From NCBI GenBank assembly GCA_035546295.1, contig DATKBT010000099.1, forward strand, positions 1 to 64,000: 64,000 bases of DNA. The letters are read 5' to 3'. The notes under the pieces were generated by a model. That model was given only the letters and a program-made list of their open reading frames with translations, did not search any database and was not told the origin of the DNA. Positions 44,675 to 53,344 of the stretch are shown here, piece by piece (position 1 is the first letter of the stretch; the number at the start of each line of letters is the position of its first letter). The position numbers were made by a program, and so were the translations under genes. The stretch comes from DATKBT01 sp035546295 (lineage in GTDB: Bacteria; Acidobacteriota; Thermoanaerobaculia; Multivoradales; Multivoraceae).

Positions 44675-45540
44675 CACAGAGTTCCTCCGAAGGAGGCGGC
44701 GACCAGCTCGTAGACGCGAGCCTTCACCGCCGGGTCGATCTCGGGATCCGCGAGCAGCTCGCGCAGCGCGCGCTCGCCGTCGGCGCCGCCGCGCTCGGCG
44801 AGCACGTCGGCGACCGCCACCTGCAGCACCGGGGAGTGCTGGCGGCCGAGCGAGGCGGCCAGACCCTGGCGCACGGAAGCCTGGTCGGCGACCCGCGCCA
44901 GCGCCTCGACCGCCGCGAGACGGACGTTCTCGCTCTGGTCGGCGGTGGCGATGCGCAGCAGCTCGTCGACGATGCGCTGGGAGCTCTGGCGGGGGTCGGC
45001 CAGGGCCTGGGCGGAGAGCGAGACGCCACGCAGCCGATCGGCGGCGCTCGCGTCGTCGAGCAGCCCGAGCGCGGCGCGCGTGTTCATCGTGCGCAGCTCG
45101 CCGGTCAGCTCGGCCCGCAACGCTCCGATCTCGGCGTCCTGGCGGTCGATGGCGAGCCCGACGACGACGCCGAGCAGCAGCGTGGCGACCGCGGTGGCGA
45201 GCTGGACCAGCGGGCTCTTGGGCCAGACCCCGGCGAGCCACCGCTCGACGCGGTGCAGCGGCGAGGGCCGCTGCGCCTCGGCCTGCCAAGCGGCGAGCGA
45301 GCGGTAGAAGCGAGCGCGCAGGCGGTCGGCGGGCACCGGGTTCTCGCGCTTCGTCTCCTCGTCGAGGCGCCGCCAGATGGCGTGGAGGGCGGCTTCGTCG
45401 CCGAGCCCGGAGCGTTCCGGATCGATCTCCGCGGCCCGCAATTGCTGGGCCTCCAGCTCCTGAGCCTCGAGCGCGAGGCGCGCGAGGATGCGCTCGGAGT
45501 CCAGCCGGTCGTCGTCGGGGGGCAGGGCGGTCGTGCTCAT
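44674..45540 (-). CDS. Membrane HEAT-repeat protein, probable anti-sigma factor
   Basis: 288 aa. The N-terminal ~105 residues are charged helices (SERILARLALEAQELEAQQL) without a zinc finger. One membrane helix follows near 110-132 (LVQLATAVATLLLGVVVGLA). The outer part is HEAT-like repeats (RLAAVEALARVADQASVRQG, VLQVAVADVLAERGGADGER, VKARVYELVAAS). The start lies 4 nt inside the end of the ECF gene, the usual place of an anti-sigma factor, and the topology fits. Function inferred from position only. Confidence 0.78.
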   Translation of the reverse strand: MSTTALPPDDDRLDSERILARLALEAQELEAQQLRAAEIDPERSGLGDEAALHAIWRRLDEETKRENPVPADRLRARFYRSLAAWQAEAQRPSPLHRVERWLAGVWPKSPLVQLATAVATLLLGVVVGLAIDRQDAEIGALRAELTGELRTMNTRAALGLLDDASAADRLRGVSLSAQALADPRQSSQRIVDELLRIATADQSENVRLAAVEALARVADQASVRQGLAASLGRQHSPVLQVAVADVLAERGGADGERALRELLADPEIDPAVKARVYELVAASFGGTL

Positions 45541-46199
45541 GGCGTTGGGCCTTCCGCGGCGGCGCCGCGCAGGTCGGGTCCGGCGCCGGCGAGGTCGCCG
45601 GCCTCGGCGGCGGCCAGCAGGCGCAGGTAGGTGGAGCGGAGCTCGCCGATCGCGCGGTGGACGCGGACCTTGACCGCTCCCACCGAGCAGTCGAGCAGCT
45701 CGGCGATCTCCTTGTAGCGACGGGCTTCGAAGCGACTGAGGACCAGAACCTCCCGCTTGTCGAATGGCAGCTCGAGCAGCGCCTGGCGCAGCAGCGAGAT
45801 CGCCTCGGTCTCCTCGAGCCGCGCCAGCGCGTCGGTGCGCTCGTCGGCGCGGTTCTCCTCGCGCTCGCCGAGCGGCTGATCGGCGCCCGTCTTGCGGAAG
45901 TGGTCGGCACAGGCGTTGCGGGCCATGCGGTACATCCAGGGAAGGAACAGGCTGTCGCCGCGGAAGGTGTGGCGGTAGCGGAGCATCCGATGGAAGACCT
46001 CCTGGACGAGGTCCTCGGCGAGGGCCGGCGTGCCCGTCATGCGCAGGCAGAACTGATACAGCCGAGAGTGGTGCCGCTCGAACAACGGCCCGAGCTCTCC
46101 GACCTCGCCGTCCTTGACCATCGTCATCAGCTCCTCGTCGCTCGGGGACATCGCGGTGGGGTCGCCGGAGGCGCTGGGTCTCGGGGGCCGGTGGGTCAT
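45537..46199 (-). CDS. ECF RNA polymerase sigma factor (SigE-like)
   Basis: 220 aa. Region 2: GELGPLFERHHSRLYQFCLR, AEDLVQEVFHRMLRYRHTF, WMYRMARNACADHFRK. Region 4: LPFDKREVLVLSRFEARRYK, DCSVGAVKVRVHRAIGELR. The start at 46199 precedes a 17-residue non-conserved extension; ATG at 46149 is an alternative. First gene of the minus-strand operon ECF - HEAT membrane protein - DUF4097. It reads as envelope-stress control of secreted beta-repeat proteins. Confidence 0.92.
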   Translation of the reverse strand: MTHRPPRPSASGDPTAMSPSDEELMTMVKDGEVGELGPLFERHHSRLYQFCLRMTGTPALAEDLVQEVFHRMLRYRHTFRGDSLFLPWMYRMARNACADHFRKTGADQPLGEREENRADERTDALARLEETEAISLLRQALLELPFDKREVLVLSRFEARRYKEIAELLDCSVGAVKVRVHRAIGELRSTYLRLLAAAEAGDLAGAGPDLRGAAAEGPTP

Positions 46200-46220
46200 G
46201 CCGAAAGGTTCGCGGTCGCC

Positions 46221-46260
46221 GGTTGCAGGGGATTCCGCGCCTCCAGCGCCTCCTGCAACC
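46221..46260. repeat. Long-loop inverted repeat upstream of the ECF gene
   Basis: GGTTGCAGG (46221-46229) and CCTGCAACC (46252-46260) are perfect complements, in the leader of the ECF gene on the minus strand. Could be an operator or mRNA hairpin. Confidence 0.45.
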
Positions 46261-46360
46261 TCAACGACTGGAGGCCGCGGGGAAGGTTACAGAGTCGGCG
46301 GGTGAGCGGCGCCGATGGCGCCCGCCGAGGTGTGCTTCGTCGAGGAAGGAGCTCCAACCA

Positions 46361-46555
46361 TGCGGCGCGAGCAGGCTCAGGCCGCACCGGTGGTGCTCGT
46401 CGACGAGCGAGAAATGCCGAAGCCCCAGGGGCTGGAGGAGCGAGGCACTCGTGAACCTCGGCTTCGCGCTTGCGCGCTGGGTCAGAGTGGCTGCGACGCA
46501 GCAATGCGGGGCGCGGAGATCCCCCACCGTGCAGCCTGAGCAGGCTCAGGCTGCA
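46361..46555. repeat. Two related 26-bp palindromes in a 413-bp intergenic region
   Basis: 46530-46555 is a perfect palindrome with 12-bp arms (TGCAGCCTGAGC / GCTCAGGCTGCA) and an AG centre. 46361-46386 is an imperfect relative with the same GAGCAGGCTCAGG core and TGCGGC/CCGCA ends. They lie 169 bp apart between the divergent ends of the ECF operon and the 46613 gene. No gene is apparent in 46200-46612; composition is repetitive and non-coding. This looks like a REP/REPIN pair. Confidence 0.65.
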
Positions 46556-46612
46556 CTGGGGATACGCGTCGAACCCACCGCCGAGCTACGCTCTTCGGCG
46601 GTGGCTTCTTGG

Positions 46613-47332
46613 CTACTCGAAGGGGGACTTCTTCTTCTTGAAGCCTGCCGGGATCTCGAAGGTGCTGTCGGGAATCGGCCCGACCCGGACCTCGGTCGCG
46701 CGGGTCTCGGTGCTGATCGTCCGGCCCATCATGGTCATCGTGAAGCTGGAGACCAGCGGCAGGCCCTCGATCTTGGAGAGCTCGTCGAACAGCTTGCCGA
46801 TCCGGCCCGCCATCGGCCCCATGTTGGCGAACATGAGCCGGCGGGCGGCGTTGACGTCCATCGGGACCTCGAGCTCGCTCGCGGCGCAGATCTCGAACAC
46901 GTAGGCGTCACCCATCGAGACGCGGTAGTCGTCGCAGGAGTATCCGGCGACCTCCTGGCTGGTGCCGAGCTCGGTCACCTCGACCTCCGAGGCCTCGCCG
47001 AAGATCCGGTCGACCATCGGCATGTCCTGGAGGAGCTGGCTGAGCTCGGCGAACTGCTCCTCGAGCTCGGCGGGAGTGGTCACCCAGTAGTTCTTCTTCT
47101 TGGTGTCGAGGAAGGCGATCTCACCGCTCTGGTAGTCGACGATCGTCTCCGTGTCCCCCTCGACCGTGCGCAGCTTGTCCTCCCCCATGTACGTGGTCGA
47201 GGTCGAGGCCTTGACCGCCGAGGACTCGAGCGTCGAGACCACCGTGATCTCCTCGGCTGCCACCGACCCGACGGCGAGCAGGGCTGCAATCAGCCAGAGG
47301 GTGGGCGTGCGGGCGCGGTGTGAGCTCATCAT
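46613..47332 (-). CDS. Secreted DUF4412-like protein
   Basis: 239 aa from ATG 47332 (GGAGGG eight bases upstream). Signal peptide (TLWLIAALLAVGSVAAEE). The body is beta-rich with charged strands: STTYMGEDKLRTVEGD, TIVDYQSGEIAFLDTKKKNY, SQEVAGYSCDDYRVSMGDAY, then PDSTFEIPAGFKKKKSPF. The Y..CDDY.V core and the AGFK end resemble DUF4412-type periplasmic proteins. Its start overlaps the DUF434 gene stop by four bases, so it is third in a minus-strand operon. Function unknown. Confidence 0.75.
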   Translation of the reverse strand: MMSSHRARTPTLWLIAALLAVGSVAAEEITVVSTLESSAVKASTSTTYMGEDKLRTVEGDTETIVDYQSGEIAFLDTKKKNYWVTTPAELEEQFAELSQLLQDMPMVDRIFGEASEVEVTELGTSQEVAGYSCDDYRVSMGDAYVFEICAASELEVPMDVNAARRLMFANMGPMAGRIGKLFDELSKIEGLPLVSSFTMTMMGRTISTETRATEVRVGPIPDSTFEIPAGFKKKKSPFE

Positions 47333-48108
47333 GGGTTCTCCCTCCGGGTGTCTTGCGTGCGTCGGGGAAAAGAGTCTACCAGCCCGCTTTTGGCGCCGAA
47401 ACGCACCACCCAAGCCTCCGGAATCGCGGATTCCACCACCCAGCGCGCGAGGTTGACCCAGCCACCGCAGCGGTCCAGGATGCCGCTGTCCGCGGTGGCG
47501 ACGAGCTCTTCGCTGTCCCGCAGCAGCGGGTCCGGATTGGCCACCAGCTCGACGCGCCACGGCCAGCCCTGCTCGGTGGCGGTGGTCTCGAGCAGCCGGG
47601 CGAGCCGTCCGCTGTTGGAGATCGGGCGATCGAACAGCCACAGCACCGAGCTGACGCCGGATCCGGCGAGCAGCTCGCCGACGTGCCGGAGGGCCGGGGC
47701 GGTCGACGCCACCCGCTTGTAGTGGCGGCTCATCGCGGCGACGTCGCGGAAGGTGCCGTCGCGCGCCTCGAGGACGAGCCCTCCGGAGATCGCCGCCTCG
47801 ATCGTCAGCAGCACGTTGTAGCCGTCGATCTGCAGCTCGCGGCCGCCCAGCGCTTCGGGCTCGCGCAGCCTCGCGCGCCGCTCGGCGACGGCCTGATCCG
47901 AGGCCGCGCAACGCTGGACCGCCTTGCGCTGGCGGTCGACCAGAGCGTGGCGGTTGCCGACCAGCGTCAGCGCCGCTTTGGCGGGATAGCCGCGGGTGAG
48001 CAGCCAGCTCAGCTCCTCGACGGCGCGACGGAGCTTGGGCACCTCGTCCTCGGCGAAGCAGCGTTCGTCCTTCGGGTGAGGACCGCGGTTCGACCGGGAG
48101 TCTGGCAC
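47329..48108 (-). CDS. DUF434 / DUF5616 domain protein
   Basis: 259 aa from GTG 48108; an earlier in-frame ATG at 48171 would overlap the metzincin gene. N-terminal DUF434: NRGPHPKDERCFAEDEVPKL, LSWLLTRGYPAKAALTLVGN, LVDRQRKAVQRCAASD. The rest is an alpha/beta domain (ELQIDGYNVLLTIEAAISGG, RDVAAMSRHYKRV, ISNSGRLARLLE, VATADSGILDRCGGWVNLAR) like PIN/NYN nuclease-type folds with scattered Asp residues. The function is unproven. It is probably cotranscribed with the metzincin gene upstream and the DUF4412-like gene downstream. Confidence 0.8.
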   Translation of the reverse strand: MPDSRSNRGPHPKDERCFAEDEVPKLRRAVEELSWLLTRGYPAKAALTLVGNRHALVDRQRKAVQRCAASDQAVAERRARLREPEALGGRELQIDGYNVLLTIEAAISGGLVLEARDGTFRDVAAMSRHYKRVASTAPALRHVGELLAGSGVSSVLWLFDRPISNSGRLARLLETTATEQGWPWRVELVANPDPLLRDSEELVATADSGILDRCGGWVNLARWVVESAIPEAWVVRFGAKSGLVDSFPRRTQDTRRENP

Positions 48109-48124
48109 CAGGGACTTGTACAGC

Positions 48125-48709
48125 CTACGCGGTGAGAGAGCGCCGCCGGCGGATGAACTCGAGGCAGGCATCGCAGAACGAGAAGCCGCGCTGGTCGATC
48201 ACGGCGCGAACGTAACCCACCTCGCCGAACCCGTTGTACTGCCCCTTGCTCATCGGGCAGCAGCCGTCGTCGCGCGCGATCACGAGCTCGTAGTGGTGCA
48301 CCAGGCCGAAGTTGTGACCGAGCTCGTGGAGGGCCACCTTGCACAGCCTCTGCTGCAGCAGCTCCGCCGACCCCGGCCCGAGCCGCCGCGGAGAGACCAC
48401 CGCGACGTCGTTGCGGTGGTCCTTGCCGCCGAACATCGAGCAGGTCGCGTCCTCGTCGTGCGAGCTGCACAGATCGGCTTCGGTCACGCCCAGGATGTGC
48501 CCGCCGATCTCCTGCTCGAGCGCTTGGGTGAGCAGGGCGGCCTCGATGCGATCGAACGAGGGCGCGTCGTAGTCGACGACGTCGACCGAGTCGATACCGC
48601 CAGCGAAGGCGGCGAGGATCGAATCGGCCATCCACTCGAAGGGCGGGTCGGTCTCGAGCTGACCCACCCGGACCATGCGAAGCGAAGAGAGAGCATTGGA
48701 GTGGAGCAT
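48125..48709 (-). CDS. Archaemetzincin-like zinc metalloprotease
   Basis: 194 aa from ATG 48709. The frame is open further, but that part is encoded by the tandem repeat. The metzincin zinc site HELGHNFGLVHH (HExxHxxGxxH) is followed by the Cys/Met cluster DDGCCPMSKGQ and FCDACLEFI, as in archaemetzincins, which carry a second zinc on Cys residues. The spacing differs: about ten residues separate the last His and the first Cys, and about 25 separate Met and CxxC. Two extra Cys pairs (ADLCSSHDEDATCSMFGGKD) are family-like. Cytoplasmic. Upstream in the same operon as DUF434. Confidence 0.82.
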   Translation of the reverse strand: MLHSNALSSLRMVRVGQLETDPPFEWMADSILAAFAGGIDSVDVVDYDAPSFDRIEAALLTQALEQEIGGHILGVTEADLCSSHDEDATCSMFGGKDHRNDVAVVSPRRLGPGSAELLQQRLCKVALHELGHNFGLVHHYELVIARDDGCCPMSKGQYNGFGEVGYVRAVIDQRGFSFCDACLEFIRRRRSLTA

Positions 48710-48778
48710 GAGGGATCTTGCCCCGCACCCGGCGGTTCGGGCAAAGCAGCAATCTCTGCGACTGAGTGCCAGATGTCG

Positions 48779-48847
48779 ATGCACCCAGAATCGATGCACC
48801 CAGAATCGATGCACCCAGAGATCGGTGCACCCAGAGATCGGTTCACC
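48779..48847. repeat. Short tandem repeat array upstream of the metzincin gene
   Basis: Two 15-bp and two 16-bp units of the type ATGCACCCAGAATCG and a partial fifth, all with the core GCACCCAGA. They sit about 70 bp upstream of the metzincin ATG on the minus strand, where a promoter would be. Too short and without spacers to be a CRISPR. Confidence 0.8.
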
Positions 48848-48900
48848 GAGCCCGGAGCGCCCGGGCTCCTATTCGGCCGTAACACCGCGAAGGGCTGCTC

Positions 48901-51312
48901 TCACTCCCGGTTCAGCGCGACCGCCGGCGCCACCCCCGAGGCTCGACGGGCGGGGAGGTAGCTGGCGAGGAGGGTGGTGGCCATCAGCCCGGCGCCCACG
49001 AGGACGACGAACAGGGTCGGCTGGGGCACCAGCGCGCCGAGCGTCGAGGTCACCGCGCGCTCCACCGCCCAGACCATCGGGACGCCGAGGACGAGTCCGA
49101 TCACGCTCAGCTTCAGACCCTGGCGCAGCACCATGCCGAGCACGTCCCGGCGCCGCGCGCCCATCGCCATCCGCACGCCGATTTCGCGCGTTCGCTGACT
49201 CACCGAGTAGGCCAGCACGCCGTAGACCCCCATCGCCGCGAGGACCAGCGCGAAGACCGAGAACGCGCCGAGGATCGCGAGCAGGACATCGAAGCCCGCC
49301 ATCTGGAGGTCGATCCACCGCTCGAGTGTCATCGCGCTGCCCATCGGCAGGTCGGAGTCGAGGGCGGCGAGGGCGGCGCGCGCAGGCTCGGCCAGCCCCT
49401 CCGGGTCGAAGACGCCGGTGGCGCGCAGCATCACCGACCAGGCGCGGGACGGCTGCTGCGCGAACGGCAGGTAGACCGTCGTCGCCGGGCCGTCGATGAA
49501 GCCGATGCGGCGCTGCCGCATGCTGCTCACCACGCCCACGATCTCGCGCTCGCGCTCCTGGATCAGGATCCGCTTGCCGAGCGCCTCACCGTCGGGAAAG
49601 AAGCGCTCGACGAAGGCGGCGTCGACCAGCGCCACCGGCGAAGCGTCGGCGCGATCCTGGGAGCCCAGGTTTCGGCCGCGCAGCAGGTTGAGTCGCAGAG
49701 CGTCGAGGTAGCCCGGCGAGATGGCGAGCCAGGTGGTGGCGGGTGCGGGCTCGGAGGGGTCGAGCTCGTCGCCGGCGATTCGCACGCTGGCTGCAGGCAT
49801 GAAGCGGCCACGCGGGAGCGCGCCGGTCGCGGCTGCGTGCTCCACCGCTGGCAGCGCTTCCAACCGGTCGAGGACGAGGTCGTGGAAAGCGATCCGTGCG
49901 CCCTCGTCTGGGTACTGGTCGTTGGGCAGTGCGAGGTCGAAGACGAACAGGCCCGAAGCCTCGAAGCCCGGGTCGCCGTACTGGATGTCGACGAAGGTGC
50001 GCAGCAGCAGCCCGGCGCCGCAGATCAGGGTCAGCGCCAGCGCGATCTGGGCGACGACGAAGGAGGTGGTCACCAGCCGCCGGCCTCCGGCCGCGCCGCG
50101 CGCGCCTCCTTCGCGCAACTCGCCGCTGAGGTTCGCGCGCACCGCCTGCAGACTGGGAGCCAGTCCGAACAGGACGCCGGCCGCGGCGGTGAGCGCGAAC
50201 GAGAACAGCAGCACCCACAGGTCGAGACGCGGCAGGATGAAGGGGGGCAGCGTGCCGGCGAGCGAGGAGCGCAGGACGCGCACGCCGACCGCGCCGAGAG
50301 CGAGACCGAGGGCGCCTCCGCCGAGCGCGAGGACGACGTTCTCGGTGAGGAGCTGGCGCAGGATGCGCGGCTGACCGGCCCCCAGCGCAGCGCGCATCGC
50401 CACCTCGCGCCGGCGCGCGCGGGCGCGCGCCATCAGCAGGTTGGCGATGTTGGCGCAGGCGATGAGTAGCACGAACAGGCCGGCGGCCTGGATCAGGCTG
50501 AACAGCTGCGTGTCGGTGGGTCCCGGGATCTGGTCCTCGAAGCGCGCGACCGCGGCCTCGTAGCCGCGGTTGGTCTCCGGAAAGCGCGCCTCGAGCTCGG
50601 CCGCGATCCGGTTGAGGTCCTCGCTGGCGGCGGCGCTGGTCACGCCCGGCCCGAGCCTGGCGACGCCGTCGATGGTGCGCGACGCGCGGTCGGTGTCGGT
50701 CGGGTCGATCTCGAGCGGCAGCCAGACGTCGACGCCGAGCCAGAACAGGAAGGTGAAGTCCTCGGGGAGCACCCCGATCACCTCGTGCGCCTCGTGATCG
50801 AGCAGGATGCTGCGTCCGACCACGCCGGGGTCCGCGCCGAAGCGCCGCTCCCAGAACTGGTGCCCGAGCAGGGCGACGCGAGGGGCCCCCGGCGCCGAGT
50901 CGGGCTCGACGAGCGCGCGTCCCAGGTCCGGGTGGTAGCCGAGCATCCCGATCAGCCCCGGCGTGACCAGCGGCGCGATGAGCTGCTCGGGGGGACCTCC
51001 GTCGCCGGTGAGGTTGCGGGTGCCGCGCTGGATCCCCTCGAGCTGGGCGAGGCTGCGGCTGCGATCGCGGTACTCGAGGAGCTCGGGGACCGAGAGCCCG
51101 AAGAAGTCGTCGGTCGCCGAACGTTGGGAGGTCCAGACGAAGGCGAGCCGGTCGGCGTCCTCGTACGGGAGCGGCTGCAGCAGGTAGCTGCGAACGATGC
51201 TGAAGACCGTGGTGTTGCCGGCGACCGCGAAGGTGAGGCAGAGCACGACCACCGAAGTGACCAGCGGCTGCCGGGCGAGGGTGCGAAGGGCGAAGCGGAC
51301 GTCTCGAAGCAT
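48901..51312 (-). CDS. ADOP-family ABC transporter permease (second)
   Basis: 803 aa. Same architecture as the 20974 gene: MLRDVRFALRTLARQPLVTS, a first helix, a MacB core (with LPEDFTFLFWLGVDVWLPL), an FtsX block (ANIANLLMARARARRREVAM), a second MacB core and the mirror FtsX block (SQRTREIGVRMAMGARRRDV). The short N-terminal DVRFALRTLARQP segment is the classic ADOP start. No ATPase gene beside it. Inner membrane. The two ADOP copies here are diverged paralogues. Confidence 0.93.
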   Translation of the reverse strand: MLRDVRFALRTLARQPLVTSVVVLCLTFAVAGNTTVFSIVRSYLLQPLPYEDADRLAFVWTSQRSATDDFFGLSVPELLEYRDRSRSLAQLEGIQRGTRNLTGDGGPPEQLIAPLVTPGLIGMLGYHPDLGRALVEPDSAPGAPRVALLGHQFWERRFGADPGVVGRSILLDHEAHEVIGVLPEDFTFLFWLGVDVWLPLEIDPTDTDRASRTIDGVARLGPGVTSAAASEDLNRIAAELEARFPETNRGYEAAVARFEDQIPGPTDTQLFSLIQAAGLFVLLIACANIANLLMARARARRREVAMRAALGAGQPRILRQLLTENVVLALGGGALGLALGAVGVRVLRSSLAGTLPPFILPRLDLWVLLFSFALTAAAGVLFGLAPSLQAVRANLSGELREGGARGAAGGRRLVTTSFVVAQIALALTLICGAGLLLRTFVDIQYGDPGFEASGLFVFDLALPNDQYPDEGARIAFHDLVLDRLEALPAVEHAAATGALPRGRFMPAASVRIAGDELDPSEPAPATTWLAISPGYLDALRLNLLRGRNLGSQDRADASPVALVDAAFVERFFPDGEALGKRILIQEREREIVGVVSSMRQRRIGFIDGPATTVYLPFAQQPSRAWSVMLRATGVFDPEGLAEPARAALAALDSDLPMGSAMTLERWIDLQMAGFDVLLAILGAFSVFALVLAAMGVYGVLAYSVSQRTREIGVRMAMGARRRDVLGMVLRQGLKLSVIGLVLGVPMVWAVERAVTSTLGALVPQPTLFVVLVGAGLMATTLLASYLPARRASGVAPAVALNRE

Positions 51313-51650
51313 CGGGCTCCCTGGGTGCGAGTCGGTCCCCGCTCACACAACGCTCTGGAGGCCTCGCCGGTTTCAGCCGGCGGCTCGAGACACCGAGGGC
51401 CTCGGCTCGGTGCGATCGGCGGCGGCAGCCCGAAGGATCGCCTCGCCATGCTGTTCGCCGGCACCGAGACCGCCGCCCGCATCGAACGCGCGGAGTGCGA
51501 CCTGCCGCGGGGAGCCGCCAGCGCCTTCGCCGCCGGGGAGCCCGGCTGCGATCCCTTCGTCCGCGAGATCGCGGGGGGCGCGCAGTGTTCACGGAAGGGG
51601 GGTTCTCCGTGCGGGGTCAAGGAGTGGTGAGGGAGCCATCCCCGCGGCTC
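51313..51650. other. Intergenic region with a possible acetyltransferase remnant
   Basis: No intact gene. The only protein-like part is the 51448 ORF listed separately. I see no tRNA, promoter or terminator. Confidence 0.5.
51448..51630 (+). pseudogene. Truncated GNAT-like N-terminus
   Basis: About 60 codons beginning LFAGTETAARIERAECDLP and ending in VREIAGG-type residues. This is the pattern I associate with the first 45 residues of some acidobacterial GNAT acetyltransferases (a helix with Glu, then F..PIAGG). The acetyl-CoA binding core is absent, and the last residues before the TGA are unlike a protein. I infer a remnant. A chance ORF is possible. Confidence 0.3.
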
Positions 51651-53243
51651 CTAGAACGTCGAAAGCCCCGTCGCCTCCATCAGCCGGTACTTGAACGCCT
51701 GCCATCGGGACGGATCGGCCCACCGTTCGTAGGGGTCGGTGAGCTCGCCTCCTTCGTTGCTCCACCAGCGATCGAAGACCTCCTCGAGCTCGCGGTCGAG
51801 CGCCGAGCCGGCGGGCGCCGTGATCTCGACGTTGGCTTCGAGGTTGAAGTCGGCGAGGTTGCGGCGGGTCAGGTTGGCGGAGCCGAGGTTCGCGACGACC
51901 TCGCGGTCGGTGCGGATGACGGTGAGCTTGGTGTGGAACTGCTCCCCCTGCGTGCGGTACCAGCGCACCTCGACGCCGTCGCCGCCGCGGGTCACCAGCT
52001 CGTGAGCCACCGACCTGTTGGGGATGCCGTCCTTCTCGCGGCCGAAGGCGTCGCGGTTGGGGTCGAGGATCATGCGGACCCGTACGCCGCGCCGGGCCGC
52101 CGCCACCAGGCTCTCGATGATGCCGCGGTGGCTCAGGTAGAACATCGCGACGTCGATCCGGTCGCCGGCCCGCGTCTCGGCCAGCTCCTCGAGCAGGTTG
52201 TCGCGGATCGCTCCCTCCGTCAGGTAGCGGAGCGCGACCGGAGAAGCGGAGCCGGCCTCCGGAGCCGTCCTCGACGGCGCAGCCTCGATGGCTGCCGTCT
52301 CGAGCGTGGCCGTCGCCAGGACGGCGGGTGGCGGTGCGATCCGCCCGCGCCATCCCGAGAAGCGGGCGACCTCGAGCTCCGAGACGAGGACGTCGCGGGC
52401 CACCCCTCCGCGCACGACCGCGGCGACGTTCGAGTGGCGGCTCGAGGCGTCGTGGGGGTTCGACGAGGTCACCAGCGCGACCAGGCCTCCCGCGGGGTGG
52501 TCGGCGACCACCACCTTGCGGTGGTTCGCCTTGAAATTGAACAGCGAGAGGTACGTGCGCAGGGTGACCTCGGCCTCGGGATCGAACGGGCTGGGCAGCC
52601 AGCCGCCGGTGTGGGAGTTGCCGAGCCACTGGAGCGCGATGCGCCAGAACGTCGACCAGATCGGGTTCGAGTCGCGGAGTCGCTCGAGGTCGGTGATCAC
52701 CACCGGGATTCCGGCCGAGCGCAGCCGCTCGACGTGCTCGGAGGGCCGCCCGCCATAATGGCTGTTGAGCGGATCGGTGACGAACAGGATCTGGATGCCG
52801 GGAACCTCGCGCCGCTTGGCGATCAGCCGTTTCGTGAGCTGGTCGCTCAGCGGCCGGAAGCCGTCGCCCGCGGCGCCCGCGAAGTCGTTGAACAGGAACA
52901 GATCCAGCACCACGAGCTGCTGCGCTCCCGCGATCATCTCGAACACGCGATCCCAGATCCGGTGACCGACAACCGTGTCACCCGAGGGTGTCCCGTAGGT
53001 CTGGTCGAAGAGCAGCTCGACCTGCCCGCGGTCGGCGATCCGGCGGGGACCCTCCACGTGGACGCCCGGCGGCAGCGGCTCGATCTGGTGCCAGGCGCCG
53101 ACCACGAAGACCAGGAGCAGGGCCGCCGCGATCGCGGCGCGGCGCCGCTGGCGACGGGCCGCGGTCCTTCGCTCCGACGGGCGGGTGCCGTCGGCCTCTG
53201 GCTCCTGCGCTGCGGTCATCTGTCGGCGGAGCCTATCGGTCAT
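51651..53243 (-). CDS. Membrane-anchored phospholipase D-like protein
   Basis: 530 aa. A signal-anchor helix (AIAAALLLVFVVGAWHQIEP) is followed by a PLD-superfamily fold. The first HKD motif is complete, from residue ~241 (NHRKVVVADHPAG, H-x-K-x4-D). In the second, from ~437 (FHTKLTVIRTD), the expected Asp is replaced by Arg, although an Asp follows two residues on. NLGSANLTRRNLADFNLE is the conserved downstream segment. Could be a phosphodiesterase or cardiolipin-synthase relative on the periplasmic face. The altered second motif makes substrate and activity uncertain. Confidence 0.85.
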   Translation of the reverse strand: MTDRLRRQMTAAQEPEADGTRPSERRTAARRQRRRAAIAAALLLVFVVGAWHQIEPLPPGVHVEGPRRIADRGQVELLFDQTYGTPSGDTVVGHRIWDRVFEMIAGAQQLVVLDLFLFNDFAGAAGDGFRPLSDQLTKRLIAKRREVPGIQILFVTDPLNSHYGGRPSEHVERLRSAGIPVVITDLERLRDSNPIWSTFWRIALQWLGNSHTGGWLPSPFDPEAEVTLRTYLSLFNFKANHRKVVVADHPAGGLVALVTSSNPHDASSRHSNVAAVVRGGVARDVLVSELEVARFSGWRGRIAPPPAVLATATLETAAIEAAPSRTAPEAGSASPVALRYLTEGAIRDNLLEELAETRAGDRIDVAMFYLSHRGIIESLVAAARRGVRVRMILDPNRDAFGREKDGIPNRSVAHELVTRGGDGVEVRWYRTQGEQFHTKLTVIRTDREVVANLGSANLTRRNLADFNLEANVEITAPAGSALDRELEEVFDRWWSNEGGELTDPYERWADPSRWQAFKYRLMEATGLSTF

Positions 53244-53344
53244 CGGGGCGGCTCAGCGTCCGTGACAGACTCACGCGACCCGAGCGTGAGCAGAGGAGAC
53301 GGTTTCCGCGAGGAGGTTACCGGCGGGTGGCGGAGGCGACGGCG

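Noticed and set aside
48779..48847. A CRISPR array
   Set aside because: Repeats of 15-16 bp are directly adjacent with no spacers, and no cas genes are present.
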